From the NCBI RefSeq assembly GCF_024448135.1, contig NZ_JAMRYX010000236.1:16266-80265 (forward strand): a DNA stretch of 64,000 nt, in the 5' to 3' direction. This stretch comes from Methylocystis suflitae. Its GTDB lineage: Bacteria; Pseudomonadota; Alphaproteobacteria; Rhizobiales; Beijerinckiaceae. How positions within the stretch are numbered: position 1 is the first letter of the stretch; each line of letters starts with the position of its first letter. Positions 17,107-27,300 of the stretch are shown in pieces. The position numbers were made by a program, and so were the translations under genes. The notes beneath the pieces are model-generated. The model saw only the letters and a program-made list of their open reading frames with translations. It searched no databases and was not told the origin of the DNA.

Positions 17107-18381
17107 GTGATGACGCTCTTGTCGATGAGCGGCGCGGAGATCGACCGGTTATATGTGTTGCGTGATGTTATTGGAGAGCGGATTCCGGCCCGGGAAGCTG
17201 ATGCGCATGACGCCGCGCCAGGTGTTTCGCTTGTTGCAGGTTTATCGGGCAGATGGGCCATCGGCGCTATTATCGAAGCGACGGGGCAAGCCGAGCAACC
17301 GATCGTATCCGCCGGTCGTCAGGACTGAAGTGCTGGCGCTGATAAGAGCCAACTACTCAGACTTTGGTCCGACGTTGGCGGCCGAAAAAGTTTTCTGAAC
17401 GTCACGGATTGCGTTTGGGCGTAGAAACAGTGCGGCGTTGGATGCTGGCTGAAGGGCTCTGGAAAGATCGCCGGCAACGTCTCAAACCGGTTCACCAGCC
17501 GAGGCATCGGCGCGACTGCGTCGGCGAACTTAGTCGGATCGATGGCTCCGAGCATTGGTGGTTTGAGGATCGTGGCCCTCAATGCACCCTGCTCGTTTTC
17601 TTCGACGACGCCACGAGCCGGATCATGCATTTGGCTTTTATCGAGACCGAATCGACGTTCGATTATTTCGTCGCCGCTCGCACGTATTTGCAGCACTACG
17701 GCAAGCCGGTGGCTTTTTACTCGGACAAGCATGCGTTTCGCGTGAACAAGACCGGTGCGACGGGTGGCAACGGCATGACGCAATTTGGCCGAGCGCTGCA
17801 TGAGCTAAACATCGATATCATCTGCGCGAATACCAGCCAGGCGAAAGGCAGAGTGGAGCGCGCGAATCTGACGTTGCAGGATCGGCTTTTGAAGGAGCTT
17901 CGGCTCGCCGGAATCTCGACGATGGAAGCCGGCAACGCTTTCTTGCCGGCGTTCATGGAGGATTACAATCGCCGGTTCCCCTTTCAGCGACAAAGATCTT
18001 CACCGGCCGCTTTGCAAGGACGACGATCTTGATGAGGTTTTCGCTTGGAAGGAGGATCGCACGGTCTCCAACAGCCTGACGCTTCAACACGACAAGGTGC
18101 TATTCATCCTCGAGGCGAACGAGATCACACCTCCCCTCGCCCGCCAGCGCGTGACGATTTTCGACTATCCGGATGGCCGCTTCGTCATCAAGCACCAGGG
18201 CCGCGAGCTGCCCTATCGCATTTTCGATAAGGTGCAGCAGGTCGATCAAGCCGCCATTGTCGAGAACAAGCGATTGGGGCCCGTTCTGGCCTATATCGCA
18301 GACCGCCAGAAGCAACTCGGTGAGAGCCGCAGCAAAAAGGCGCCGCGCCGTGGGGCCACGCCAAGAGCATTTTCAAGGTAG
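17107..18381 (+). pseudogene. ISNCY-family transposase, full-length but frameshifted
   Basis: Three frames carry the protein in order: QVFRLLQVYRADGPSALLSK and RANYSDFGPTLAAEK; then SERHGLRLGVETVRRWMLAE, RIDGSEHWWFEDRGPQ, FDDATSRIMHLAFIETE, FYSDKHAFRVNKTGATGG and ANTSQAKGRVERANLTLQDR; then DEVFAWKEDRTVSNSLTLQH to PRAFSR. Frame changes lie near 17180, 17395 and 18000. The acidic core residues are all present, so the copy decayed by small indels rather than by deletion. Confidence 0.75.
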
Positions 18382-18543
18382 GCTGAATGTCTCTGAGAGA
18401 TTGCGGGTTCCGTTCGAGCAGCGCGGCTGCGCTAACCCGACCGGCTGCGCCGCGCGCTGCCCGAACCCCGAGATTGCGGGCGCTGCCTGTGACATTTCTA
18501 ACGAGCACAAGCTGCGACTTGTCTATTGAGTTCTGACAAATAT

Positions 18544-18566
18544 TGTAGCTGCAATATAGAGATGTC
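18544..18566. repeat. 23-bp direct repeat, copy 2
   Basis: Partner of 15841-15863, one mismatch. It lies just past the end of the second ISNCY copy. Confidence 0.6.
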
Positions 18567-18685
18567 GCATTCCTTCTCGGCTCCCTGCGTATTTGGTGTT
18601 GCGTGCTCGTTATGGCTCAACACAAAAGCCCGCGATCGATCAAAATCGGACACCTTTATCCGGAAGTGCAGGAAGCGAAACTACA

Positions 18686-19204
18686 CTATCTCCATGAGAG
18701 CTGATCCTTGGGTAGCCGACCGCTCGGATCGTAAACGGAAACTTGGTGAGGGCGACTCTTGCCCCATTTCCAAAGCACGAGATTTTGATCGGCGGAGGTT
18801 GCGCCGGGCGCAAAACTCGGAACAAGGATGCCGGCCTTTCCCGCGTCGAGCAGCTTCCGTGAGATCCGCCACGACGGCGGCTCACTGCCTTGCGAGATGT
18901 TCGAGAACCAAGCGCAAGCCAAATCGGCGAGCGAGGCACCGTCGGTTTTTCGATCGTCCTCGGTGCGCAGGTCGACGATGTCGTCGCAGTCGACGTCATA
19001 AGAGCAGATCACGCATGGCTCGATCTTATGTGCGAATCCCTGGTTGATTTCCTTGACGGCTGTCGTGATCGTCAGCGCAAGGTAGAGCGCTGGAACGCCT
19101 TTCGGATTGAAGCGGCCTCCATGGATCGCCGCGCCTTCACCAGAGAGCGGCGCGAAGGACCATCTCGGATCATGCGCCCGGTAGCAGGTCCCATGGAATC
19201 TCAA
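18686..19204 (-). CDS. RES-domain toxin (NAD-degrading)
   Basis: A 172-residue protein with RES-family features: HGTCYRAHDPRWSFAPLSGE, GGRFNPKGVPALYLALTITT (conserved R and Y), and a C-terminal DQNLVLWKWG. RES toxins degrade NAD+ and stop growth. The start overlaps the antitoxin stop by ATGA. Length is typical. This is the toxin half of a RES-Xre locus. Confidence 0.9.
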   Translation of the reverse strand: MRFHGTCYRAHDPRWSFAPLSGEGAAIHGGRFNPKGVPALYLALTITTAVKEINQGFAHKIEPCVICSYDVDCDDIVDLRTEDDRKTDGASLADLACAWFSNISQGSEPPSWRISRKLLDAGKAGILVPSFAPGATSADQNLVLWKWGKSRPHQVSVYDPSGRLPKDQLSWR

Positions 19205-19653
19205 GCAAACCCGCCAAGGGCAATGTGATCGAGATAGTCACGCAGCGCCCCAGCCTGCCCATCCTTGACCAGCGCTTCGGCGGTTCGGCCGCCGAACGCC
19301 GGAATCGGCTGGGCGCGATACCAGGCCATCGCCTGCTCCTTGCCACCCGCCCAGTCGGAAATACGAGAGACGATTTCGAGCATTTCCTTGAGGCGCGACT
19401 GGGTCTTGGGTCCCTCGAGACGCGCGCGCTTATAAAGGGCTTCGCGGCTGAGGCCGATGGTTTCGGCGAGTTGTCCTTTGGACATGCCGAAGGCCGAGGC
19501 GACGCCATCGAGCTGCACGAGGCCGCGTTTGCCTATTAGGATCGCCGCAAGGGGGCCGGCGGCCATGACAGTCTTTTGAGCCGCTCTGCGCCTATGCGTC
19601 CTACGCGTGGGGAGTTTCTTGACTTGTGCGGCGGGGGCTTTGGGGGCGGCCAT
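19201..19653 (-). CDS. Xre/MbcA/ParS-type antitoxin of RES toxin
   Basis: A 150-residue protein starting MAAPKAPAAQVKK, with a basic low-complexity N-terminus, an Xre-like HTH (FGMSKGQLAETIGLSREALY) and a C-terminal toxin-binding domain (EMLEIVSRISDWAGGKEQAM, AFGGRTAEALVKDGQAGALR). This domain blocks the RES active site. It precedes the toxin gene, with ATGA coupling. Confidence 0.9.
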   Translation of the reverse strand: MAAPKAPAAQVKKLPTRRTHRRRAAQKTVMAAGPLAAILIGKRGLVQLDGVASAFGMSKGQLAETIGLSREALYKRARLEGPKTQSRLKEMLEIVSRISDWAGGKEQAMAWYRAQPIPAFGGRTAEALVKDGQAGALRDYLDHIALGGFA

Positions 19654-20039
19654 GGGAGATATCCTGCCAGATTTACAGGTCATATTATAGGGCATCTTCT
19701 CGCCGCCTCAAGTGGAAAAGTAAGAGGGCCCTTTGGGCTTTGTGCCGCGGAACCCGGGGCGTTTCATTGTTCTTGTCGACGGACTCTTTCTCAAGCGCGC
19801 GCTCGTGATGAACCGGCATCGGCTCGAAACTCGTGGGCTTCAGCGATACGATGGTCGATCGACTGAAGGCGCAGGGCTTGATTGCAGGAATCGTCGCCTG
19901 GAAGCTGCGGCTCTTCGTGCCGCTCGGCGATGAGGCTGCAAAATCGTCGAGAAACTTCTCGCGCTTTATCCCCTCCTCCGCGTCGCGCCCGCGACCCGCG
20001 TCAGTTCGTAAGATGGGAGGCGATCAGAGACATCATTCC
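19654..20039. other. Promoter region of RES-Xre and unassigned relic
   Basis: The antitoxin promoter must lie near 19660-19720. A plus-strand frame around 19800-20010 spells DRLKAQGLIAGIVAWKLRLF, then VPLGDEAA and, after a frame change, EKLLALYPLLRVAPATRVSS. It looks like decayed coding sequence, but the family is unknown to me. Confidence 0.35.
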
Positions 20040-20548
20040 AGTTTTCCGCGCCCTCGGATCAGCGTCGACAGCTCACGGGCGACACGCTTGCCCGAGATCG
20101 ATGTGTCGCGGATCGCCGCCAGGCATTCGCGCGTCACGTCGTCGACGACGATGTTGAGGATGCGGAACCACCTGCCGCAGGCGAACTGTCATGCGCGAAG
20201 GCCAAAGACCAGCGCGCATTCGGCCTTGGCTCGACAAGGATCGGCACCCGTGTTCCGACGGCGTGGCGGGCCGCGTTTGCGCACCGTAATCCCTTCCTCG
20301 CGGTAAAGCCGGTAGATGGGTTTTTTGCCCGAGCGCTCGCCTTCCTGGCGCAGCAGGATGAACAGTCGCCGATAGCCAAAGCGTCGGCGCGCGTTGGCGA
20401 GTTCCCGAAGTCTTTCGCGCAGTTCCCGATCCGCCGGCCGCTTTGGCGTATAGCGAACCGTCGTGCGGTCGATGGCGACGATGTTACAGGCCCGACGCTC
20501 CGACAGGCCCATGACGGCCCGAAGGTGCGCGACGGCTGCACGCTTCAC
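20040..20548 (-). pseudogene. IS3-family orfB relic
   Basis: The frame starting near 20548 reads [20 protein letters not shown] and [20 protein letters not shown], with later parts in other frames ([40 protein letters not shown]). It closely parallels the better copy at 42706-43440. Frameshifts near 20270 and 20160 and loss of the C-terminus make it dead. Together with 21640-21858 it is one IS3 copy split by an IS21 relic. Confidence 0.75.
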
Positions 20549-21639
20549 GGCGCCGGGGACTCCGATTTCATTCCGGCCACCATTCCGAGATGAAGCCGGC
20601 CGCCTGAGAGTCCTTTGGTCCTCTTTTCGTCTGCTGCCTGCAGGTCAGCAACTTTGGCATTCCGCCTTGTCGAGATCGACGGGGAGAACGGGATGCCGGC
20701 GAAGAGAGAACCGACCATGGGACAACTGAGGCACATGCTGCGGCTTGCCCACGAGGGGGTGAGCGCGCGCGCGAGATGGGGCGCCGGCTCGGCGTGGCGC
20801 GCAGCACGATCCAGGACAATTTGAAGCGGGCCACGACGGGGGTGTGATCTGGCCGCTGCCCGAGGAGTTGGACGACGCGGCGCTGGAGAAGCGTCTATTC
20901 ACGCAGCCGGCGTCAAGACGGGTGCGCGCCGCCGGGTTGAGCCGGACTGGGCGGAACTGGCGCGGGAGCTGAAACGCGCCGGCGTCAACATGATGATCTT
21001 GTGGGAGGAATACCGGGCCACGCAACCGAAGGTTATGGCTACAGCCGTTTTTGCGATCTGCTTCGCGGCTTTGAGCGACGACTGACGCCGGTGATACGGG
21101 AGCGCCATGCGCCCGGCGACAAGGTCTTCGTCGACTATTCGGCCAAGCGCATCGGCATCGTGAACCCAGCCACGGGCGAGATCCGCGAGGCGGAGATTTT
21201 CGTCGCCGTGCTCGGCACCTCGAACCTCACTTATGCGGAAGCAACTTGGACGCAGAAGCTGACGGATTGAACCGGGGCACATGTGCGCATGTTCCGTTTT
21301 TTCGGCGGCGCGCCGCGGCTGCTGGTTCCTGACAATCTGAAGAGCGGGGTCAACAAGGCGTCGTTCTACGACCCCGAGATCAATCGGACCTATGGCGCGC
21401 TCGCGTCGCATTACGGCGTCGGCGTGCTGCCAGCTCGGCCGAGAAAACCGCGTGACAAAGCGGCGCTCGGCCGCGACAAAAAACGAACCCGCTTGACCGC
21501 GTTCAAAACGCGAAACATCATTCAAACCGATCTGCAGCAGAGCAACGCCGGTGGCCGACATCAAATCGGAATGCCGGCCGGCTTCGGATTGGAATAGGTG
21601 GCCGGCTTCATATTGGAATGCATGGCCGGCTTCGTCGGT
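20549..21639 (+). pseudogene. istA: IS21-family istA relic with terminal repeats
   Basis: Plus-strand frames carry IstA features: MPAKREPTMGQLRHMLRLAH, LWEEYRATQPKGYGYSRFCD, VIRERHAPGDKVFVDYSAKR, IFVAVLGTSNLTYAEATWTQ, an in-frame TGA at 21268-21270, then [20 protein letters not shown] and [17 protein letters not shown]. Repeated GGCCGG-containing ~24-bp units at 20565-20605 and 21553-21640 look like IS21 multiple end repeats. istB is absent. The element sits between the two halves of an IS3 copy. Confidence 0.7.
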
Positions 21640-21858
21640 ATCCGCAGCCAGAAGCTTCTTCAGCTTTGCGTTCTCGTCCTCCAATGCCTTCAGCCGCTTC
21701 GCTTCGGAAGCGTCCATGCCGCCGAATTTGGCTTTCCAATTGTAGAGCGTCGCTTCCGAAACCGCGTATTTGCGCGCCAGATCCGCGACCTTCGCGCCTG
21801 CTTCCCGCTCCCGTAAAATCCCGATGATCTGCTCTTCTGTGAACCGCTTCTTCTTCAT
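21640..21858 (-). pseudogene. IS3-family orfA relic, 3' end cut by IS21 relic
   Basis: Begins [19 protein letters not shown] and continues [20 protein letters not shown] to about NAKLKKLLA, after which unrelated IS21-end sequence follows. It is nearly identical to the intact orfA at 43448-43714. Confidence 0.75.
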
Positions 21859-22040
21859 CTCGTCCGTCCCTGCAATGGGGTCAGATGGGGACTCTGATGG
21901 AAGCTGGAGGAGCTTTTTAAGGGGGAGGTCAGCGCCGTCGTTCCGCGCCAGCGTCACTCGGCGCCGCCGGCTGATGCGAGGCGTCGCTTCGATCCCAAAA
22001 TCATCGCCGCTGAGCTGCGCCGCGCCGCGGCTTCGCCGCT

Positions 22041-22928
22041 CTATGCGACCGGCGAGAACTCCCGCTCTGTCTCGGCGAGCACCTGCGAGATATATTGACC
22101 ATAACCGCTCTTGGAGAGTCTAGACGAGGCGGCGCGCACCTGCGCGGCGTCGATCCACCCCGCTCGGAAGGCGATCTCTTCGAGGCAGGCGACGCGCTGT
22201 CCCTGCCGCTGCTCGATGGCGCGCACATATTCGCTCGCTTCGATCAGCGCCTCGGGCGTGCCGGTGTCGAGCCAGGCGAATCCGCGGCCAAGTCGAGCGA
22301 CCTGCAGTTCGCCGAGCTCCAAATAGACGCGGTTGAGATCAGTGATCTCCAATTCGCCGCGCGGGGAAGGCTTCAGTTGCGCCGCGAATTCCGGCGCACG
22401 TTCGTCGTAAAAATAGAGGCCTGTCACGGCCCAATTCGATCGCGGGCGCGTCGGCTTTTCTTCGATTGAGATCGCGCGGCCGGCCGAATCAAATTCGACG
22501 ACGCCGTAACGCTCCGGATCGCGCACATGATAGGCGAATACCGCGGCCGAACTGCGCGACGATTCGCTCAATACTTCCGGCAGGCCATGGCCATAGAAGA
22601 TATTGTCGCCAAGGATGAGCACCGAGGGTTCGACATCGACGAATTCGGCGCCGATAAGATAGGCCTGCGCCAGCCCCTCCGGCCGCGGCTGCACGGCGTA
22701 AGACAGCGACAGGCCCCATTGCGCGCCGCTCCCGAGCAGCCGCTTGAAGGAAAGCAGGTCCTCCGGCGTAGTGATGATCAGGATCTCACGCACGCCGGCG
22801 AGCATCAGCGTGCTGAGCGGGTAATAGATCATCGGCTTGTCGTAGACGGGAAGCAACTGCTTCGAGGTGACGAGCGTCATCGGATGCAGCCTTGTGCCGC
22901 TTCCTCCAGCGAGAATGATGCCACGCAT
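22041..22928 (-). CDS. rfbA: Glucose-1-phosphate thymidylyltransferase
   Basis: A 295-residue nucleotidyltransferase. It starts [18 protein letters not shown], the nucleotide-binding loop, followed by [45 protein letters not shown] and [15 protein letters not shown]. The enzyme joins glucose-1-phosphate to dTTP to form dTDP-glucose, the first step to dTDP-L-rhamnose. It is the last gene of the rfbBCDA operon, 11 bp after rfbD. Full length, all motifs present. Confidence 0.97.
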   Translation of the reverse strand: MRGIILAGGSGTRLHPMTLVTSKQLLPVYDKPMIYYPLSTLMLAGVREILIITTPEDLLSFKRLLGSGAQWGLSLSYAVQPRPEGLAQAYLIGAEFVDVEPSVLILGDNIFYGHGLPEVLSESSRSSAAVFAYHVRDPERYGVVEFDSAGRAISIEEKPTRPRSNWAVTGLYFYDERAPEFAAQLKPSPRGELEITDLNRVYLELGELQVARLGRGFAWLDTGTPEALIEASEYVRAIEQRQGQRVACLEEIAFRAGWIDAAQVRAASSRLSKSGYGQYISQVLAETEREFSPVA

Positions 22929-22939
22929 GAGAATCCTAT

Positions 22940-23821
22940 TCAGTTTGGAATTAATCGGGCGACGCAGGCGTTGACGGAGTCGCGCCATTTGGGCAGCGCG
23001 ACGCCGTAGCCGGCTTCGAGCTTGGCGTTGTCGAGCCGTGAATTCGCTGGACGGCGGGCCGGCGTCGGATAGTCTGCGGTGGCGATGCGCTTGACGCGCA
23101 CGGGCTTGCGGCCCTGCCTCTCTGCCGCGGCAAAGATCGCGTCCGCCATGTCCGCCCAGCTTGCTTCGCCCTCCCCGGTCATGTGGAAAGCGCCACGCAG
23201 GCTCGGATCGGAATCGTCGACCAGCCTTTCGACGATGGCGAGCAGCGCGTCGGCGATATCGAGCGCGCTCGTCGGATTGCCGATCTGGTCGGCGACGACG
23301 CCGATTTCGTCCCGGGTCTCGCCAAGACGCAGCATCGACTTGACGAAATTCGCTCCAAACGGACTGTAAACCCAGGCGGTGCGCAAAATGACCGAATTTT
23401 CGCAGCGCGCGGCAATCTGCTTTTCGCCTTCGAGCTTCGAGCGTCCATAGGCGCCGGTCGGGCCGGGTTCGTCGTCTTCGCGATAGGGCCGATCGAGCGT
23501 TCCATCGAAGACGTAGTCGGTCGAAAGATGCAGCAGCGGCACCTTCAGTTCGGCGGCGGTTTCGGCGACGAAGCCCGCGCCCGCGCCATTGACGCGCATC
23601 GCGACGTCGGGTTCGCTCTCGGCCTTGTCGACTTGAGTGTAAGCGGCGGCGTTGACGATCGCGTCGCAGCGCACGCTGCGTAGTGACGCGAGAACCATGT
23701 CGCGCGAGGAGAGGTCGAAGCGCGGACGGCCGAGCGCGAGCATTTCGACGCCTCTCGGCGCGCGCTCGATGAGGGAGCTGACGACCTGGCCCGTGAGCCC
23801 GGTGACGGCGATGCGCTTCAT
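22940..23821 (-). CDS. rfbD: dTDP-4-dehydrorhamnose reductase
   Basis: A 293-residue short-chain reductase starting [18 protein letters not shown] (Rossmann GxxGxxG-like). It has [16 protein letters not shown], the STDYVFDG stretch, [10 protein letters not shown] (catalytic Y and K) and [20 protein letters not shown]. It reduces the 4-keto group in the last step to dTDP-L-rhamnose. It lies 10 bp after rfbC and 11 bp before rfbA. Confidence 0.97.
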   Translation of the reverse strand: MKRIAVTGLTGQVVSSLIERAPRGVEMLALGRPRFDLSSRDMVLASLRSVRCDAIVNAAAYTQVDKAESEPDVAMRVNGAGAGFVAETAAELKVPLLHLSTDYVFDGTLDRPYREDDEPGPTGAYGRSKLEGEKQIAARCENSVILRTAWVYSPFGANFVKSMLRLGETRDEIGVVADQIGNPTSALDIADALLAIVERLVDDSDPSLRGAFHMTGEGEASWADMADAIFAAAERQGRKPVRVKRIATADYPTPARRPANSRLDNAKLEAGYGVALPKWRDSVNACVARLIPN

Positions 23822-23831
23822 CTTGCCCACT

Positions 23832-24422
23832 TTACGCAAAAACCTCCGCCAGATCACGCAGCCGCGGCCATTTGCGATCCTTGTCCGACAGCACGGCGCT
23901 TCCGGCGGCGGCCGGCCACGCTATCCCGATGTCAGGGTCATCCCAAGCGACGCCGCAATCATGCTGCGGCGAATAGAAATTCGTAACTTTGTAGATGACT
24001 TCCGTATCGGGCTCGAGCGTGACGAAACCATGCGCGAATCCGATGGGAATGAACAGCTGACGCCAGTTCTCTTTCGAAAGCTCGACGACAACGTGACGCC
24101 CGAACGTCGGCGAAGACCGTCGAAGATCGACGGCGACGTCGAGTATGCGACCACTGATCACGCGGACGAGCTTGTCCTGCGCGAAGGGCGCGGTCTGGTA
24201 ATGCAAGCCGCGCACCGTCCCGACGTCGCGGGACAATGAGTGATTGTCCTGGACGAAGTCGAAATTCAATCCGGCGTTCGCCCAGGTCTTTTCGTTATGC
24301 GTTTCGCAAAAGAAGCCCCGCTCGTCGCCGAATTTTATAGGCGTAACGAGCTTCAGCCCAGGAAGCTCGAGATCTTCAAACAAACAGTCCCCCTGTCGCG
24401 CGTCAGGCGACGGCTTCTTCAT
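23832..24422 (-). CDS. rfbC: dTDP-4-dehydrorhamnose 3,5-epimerase
   Basis: A 196-residue cupin epimerase starting [15 protein letters not shown]. Signatures are [34 protein letters not shown] (catalytic histidine in GLHYQ), [20 protein letters not shown] and [20 protein letters not shown]. It epimerises C3 and C5 of the 4-keto sugar. Its start lies within rfbB (20-nt overlap), suggesting coupled translation. Confidence 0.96.
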   Translation of the reverse strand: MKKPSPDARQGDCLFEDLELPGLKLVTPIKFGDERGFFCETHNEKTWANAGLNFDFVQDNHSLSRDVGTVRGLHYQTAPFAQDKLVRVISGRILDVAVDLRRSSPTFGRHVVVELSKENWRQLFIPIGFAHGFVTLEPDTEVIYKVTNFYSPQHDCGVAWDDPDIGIAWPAAAGSAVLSDKDRKWPRLRDLAEVFA

Positions 24423-25479
24423 CTTGCTCGGTAAGCACACCGAGGCGCTCGCCGCGATATGTCCCCGAACGGATCGCTTGCCACCAATCCGAGTTATCGA
24501 GATACCAGCGCACGGTTTTGCGAAGACCGGTTTCAAACCGCTCAGCCGGCCGCCATCCGAGTTCGCGTTCGATCTTGGAGGCGTCGATGGCGTAGCGCAG
24601 ATCATGTCCCGGCCGATCGGCGACGAAGGCGATGAGATCGCGATGCGGTCCGGCCCGCCGCGGACGGAATTCGTCCATGAGTTCGCAGATCGCTTGCACC
24701 ACGTCGATATTGCGCCATTCGTTGCGTCCGCCGACGTTATAAGATTCGCCGACTTCCCCTTCGCGCGCAACGCGCATCAGCGCCGAGGCGTGGTCCTCGA
24801 CATAAAGCCAGTCGCGCACATTCTCGCCGCGGCCGTAGATCGGCAGCGGTTTCTCCTCGATCGCGTTGATGATGGTGAGCGGAATGAGCTTCTCGGGAAA
24901 ATGATAGGGACCATAATTGTTGGAGCAATTGGTGACGATCGTCGGAAGACCATATGTATGGCGCCAGGCGCGCACGAGATGATCCGACCCCGCCTTCGAG
25001 GCCGAATAGGGCGACGTCGGCGCATAGGGCGTGTCTTCGCAGAAGAGGCCTTCCGTGCCGAGCGCGCCGAACACCTCATCGGTGGAGATATGCATGAAGC
25101 GGAAGGCGCGCGCGCGGGCGCGATCAAGCCGCCGCCAATAGTCGAGCGCCGCCCGCAGCATGACAAATGTGCCGACGACATTAGTCTCGATGAAGGCGGC
25201 CGGCCCGTCGATCGAGCGATCGACATGGCTTTCGGCGGCAAGATGCATGACGATGTCAGGCTGAAAATCCTCGAAGGCGCGCGCGACCGCCACCGCGTCG
25301 CAGATATCGGCTTGAAGAAAGGCGAAAAGGGGATTGTCGGCGATGGGCCGCAGCGATGCGAGGTTTCCCGCATAGGTGAGCTTGTCGAGAACGAGAATCT
25401 GATCGACGCTCTTGCCGATGACGGCGCGCGCAACGGCCGAGCCGATGAACCCCGCGCCCCCGGTGATCAATAATTTCAT
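24403..25479 (-). CDS. rfbB: dTDP-glucose 4,6-dehydratase
   Basis: A 358-residue extended SDR enzyme: [20 protein letters not shown] (Rossmann GxxGxxG), [44 protein letters not shown] (catalytic YxxxK) and [18 protein letters not shown]. It oxidises and dehydrates dTDP-glucose to the 4-keto-6-deoxy sugar. It is the first gene of the leftward rfbBCDA operon; the promoter should lie in 25480-25740. Confidence 0.97.
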   Translation of the reverse strand: MKLLITGGAGFIGSAVARAVIGKSVDQILVLDKLTYAGNLASLRPIADNPLFAFLQADICDAVAVARAFEDFQPDIVMHLAAESHVDRSIDGPAAFIETNVVGTFVMLRAALDYWRRLDRARARAFRFMHISTDEVFGALGTEGLFCEDTPYAPTSPYSASKAGSDHLVRAWRHTYGLPTIVTNCSNNYGPYHFPEKLIPLTIINAIEEKPLPIYGRGENVRDWLYVEDHASALMRVAREGEVGESYNVGGRNEWRNIDVVQAICELMDEFRPRRAGPHRDLIAFVADRPGHDLRYAIDASKIERELGWRPAERFETGLRKTVRWYLDNSDWWQAIRSGTYRGERLGVLTEQDEEAVA

Positions 25480-25739
25480 CAAAGCCCCGCTTTTCGCTAT
25501 CGCTCCGCCCTGAAATCGCGCCTTCACGCCCGCAAGCTTTATTGCGAAGGCGGCGGTCAGCGCTCAAGCCGTTTACGCGGACTATGTGGCAGAACAACGT
25601 CATGGCGCTGCATAAGAATTTGGCTTGGCCGCGCGCGATGGCCTGAATTGCGCGATTGCTGCGCGCGACAAGCGGAGAGGGAACCCATATCAAACTGAGA
25701 CGACTCTATGGTCGCGTCGGCGTATTACACTCCTCGCGC
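25480..25739. other. Upstream region of rfbB
   Basis: 260 bp that should include the rfb promoter. I see no clear operator, RNA or gene. Confidence 0.35.
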
Positions 25740-26520
25740 TAAGATAGAGTGGCGGCTTCGAGCTGTTCGAGGCGATGCTCCAAGATGACCGGTATTTCGG
25801 CGTATGCGTTCGCCATCGATTCTGCGGCAGGTGCGATTAGCTGCCGTTCTGGATAACAACACCGCCGAGCAGCCATTTTGCTCTGTCCAATGCCGCGGTC
25901 GAATGAATCGCCGCGCGCTGCGAGGCCTCGAAACTCGCCTCAATGAGACCAAAATAATTCTGGAACGGGCGCGCGGCCTTTCAACATCGACCGCGATTCT
26001 ATCGAAACGGTCGTCGCGTTGACCCCGCTCCAGGGACGACATAGAAGATCCCAGATCTCTGAAAATCCGCATTTGACGCTCGCCCGCCGTCGCGAGTGCG
26101 GATGTTGTGTGCATTCAGCCACGTTACGATGGCGTTTAGGCCCATCGGTCCATTGTTATTGACCCCATTCAGCGCCATCCGGTAGATGCGCCGCACCGTC
26201 TCGGCTGGATCGGGTCGCTCCGGCATCTTTTTGATCTTCGCGACACGCTGCCCGGCCTCGGCGATTCCAGAATGGCGACGGCTTCTGTAGCGCCGCGTCG
26301 ATCATCGCTTGGAACGCGGGGCGACGATCATCGGTCGCGGTATCACCGGGTTCGAGGAACTCGGCCGCGGCCTCCCAGCCGCGCTACAGGCAATAGCCTT
26401 CGATCTAGCGGCGCTGATCGGGAATTGACAGGTCGCTCTCGGCCTCTCGGCCGGTGGAACGCGAGATAGAGCGCGGCGCGCGGGCCGTCGCCATGACCGT
26501 CGGGGTTTCCTCCACGCGAA
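25740..26520 (-). pseudogene. Large serine recombinase relic
   Basis: From the right: STGREAESDLSIPDQRR, a stop, IEGYCL, a stop, RGWEAAAEFLEPGDTATDDR and RPAFQAMIDAALQKPSPFW, the resolvase N-domain. It then jumps to the recombinase domain DPAETVRRIYRMALNGVNN, GPMGLNAIVTWLNAHNIRTR with later frames decayed. Two stops, an internal deletion near 26230 and frameshifts make it nonfunctional. The catalytic serine region is not seen. Confidence 0.65.
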
Positions 26521-26537
26521 GCGGGGTGCCATTGCCG

Positions 26538-26831
26538 CTACTCCTCCGACTCGAAGCTGCGATTTTCACGGCAATGCCAGAGACGCAGGATGAAGATGGT
26601 CTCGGCCGCGATCTCGTAGCGCATCTCGTAATTGCCGACGATAATCCGGCGGACCTCACGCGGCACATAGGCTTCCAGCTTCTCGCCGATCCGCGGATAA
26701 TCGAGTAGCCGCTCCGGCGCGTGGGCGAGCTGCTGGACCACGCGCGTCGCCGCCTCGGGGGCGACCGAGTTTAGATGCTCGTGCAGTCGCACAAGGTCCG
26801 ACGGCGCCTTGCTGGTCCACTGGATCTTCAA
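26538..26831 (-). CDS. ParE/RelE-family toxin
   Basis: A 97-residue protein MKIQWTSKAPSDLVRLHEHL with APERLLDYPRIGEKLEAY and VPREVRRIIVGNYEMRYEI then IFILRLWHCRENRSF, the ParE fold pattern. ParE toxins poison gyrase; RelE types cleave mRNA. The motifs favour ParE, but this is not decisive. It overlaps the antitoxin gene by 4 nt. Confidence 0.9.
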   Translation of the reverse strand: MKIQWTSKAPSDLVRLHEHLNSVAPEAATRVVQQLAHAPERLLDYPRIGEKLEAYVPREVRRIIVGNYEMRYEIAAETIFILRLWHCRENRSFESEE

Positions 26832-27097
26832 TTGACTGGCGAGGGCAGCGGCTTATCCGTTCCAAGGCTGTCGGCCCATGCCTGGATCGCCTGATGGTCG
26901 ATCACCCGGCCCGCATTGACATCCTCTAAGGCTTCGAGCGTCATACGGTGACGTTCCTCCTCCTGGTCGACCCAGGCAGCGAGCGCCTGCTTCATCACCC
27001 AGCCGCGAGAGCGTTCGAGCCGGGCGGCCATTGCTTCAACTTTCTCCGCGAGTCCCAGTGGGACATGCGCGGTCAATACCTTCGTCTCGTTAGCCAT
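26828..27097 (-). CDS. CopG/RHH-family antitoxin
   Basis: An 89-residue protein starting MANETKVLTAHVPLGLAEKV, with the ribbon-helix-helix segment LERSRGWVMKQALAAWVDQE. RHH antitoxins bind DNA through the N-terminal strand and neutralise ParE with the C-terminus. The toxin gene follows with 4-nt overlap. A perfect palindrome 17 bp upstream of the ATG is a likely operator. Confidence 0.88.
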   Translation of the reverse strand: MANETKVLTAHVPLGLAEKVEAMAARLERSRGWVMKQALAAWVDQEEERHRMTLEALEDVNAGRVIDHQAIQAWADSLGTDKPLPSPVN

Positions 27098-27113
27098 CTT
27101 TATCACCCGCCAT

Positions 27114-27140
27114 CATTTCGATTAAAATATAATCGAAATG
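27114..27140. promoter_or_regulatory. Perfect palindrome, probable antitoxin operator
   Basis: CATTTCGATTA (27114-27124) is mirrored by TAATCGAAATG (27130-27140) across 5 bp. It lies just upstream of the RHH antitoxin gene, where autorepression sites are expected. Confidence 0.65.
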
Positions 27141-27245
27141 AAGAAGAACAAGATGGTTAGTTTGTGGCACCTCCCTGCGGGGATCGCAGCTCTATCTCCG
27201 CTGCGCTCCGTGCGGATCCCTAACGTTGTCCGTCGTCGAATGATT
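27141..27245. other. Spacer between toxin-antitoxin operator and IS3 element
   Basis: Short noncoding stretch; nothing recognised. The O-antigen ligase gene cut at the other IS end does not visibly continue here. Confidence 0.3.
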
Positions 27246-27300
27246 TGAGACAGGCTGGGCTGCGATTTATTGGAGGACGCGGCTCACCTGATGATTGAGT

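Noticed and set aside
24244..25473. 409-codon plus-strand frame opposite rfbB
   Set aside because: Shadow of a GC-rich conserved gene; no family features.
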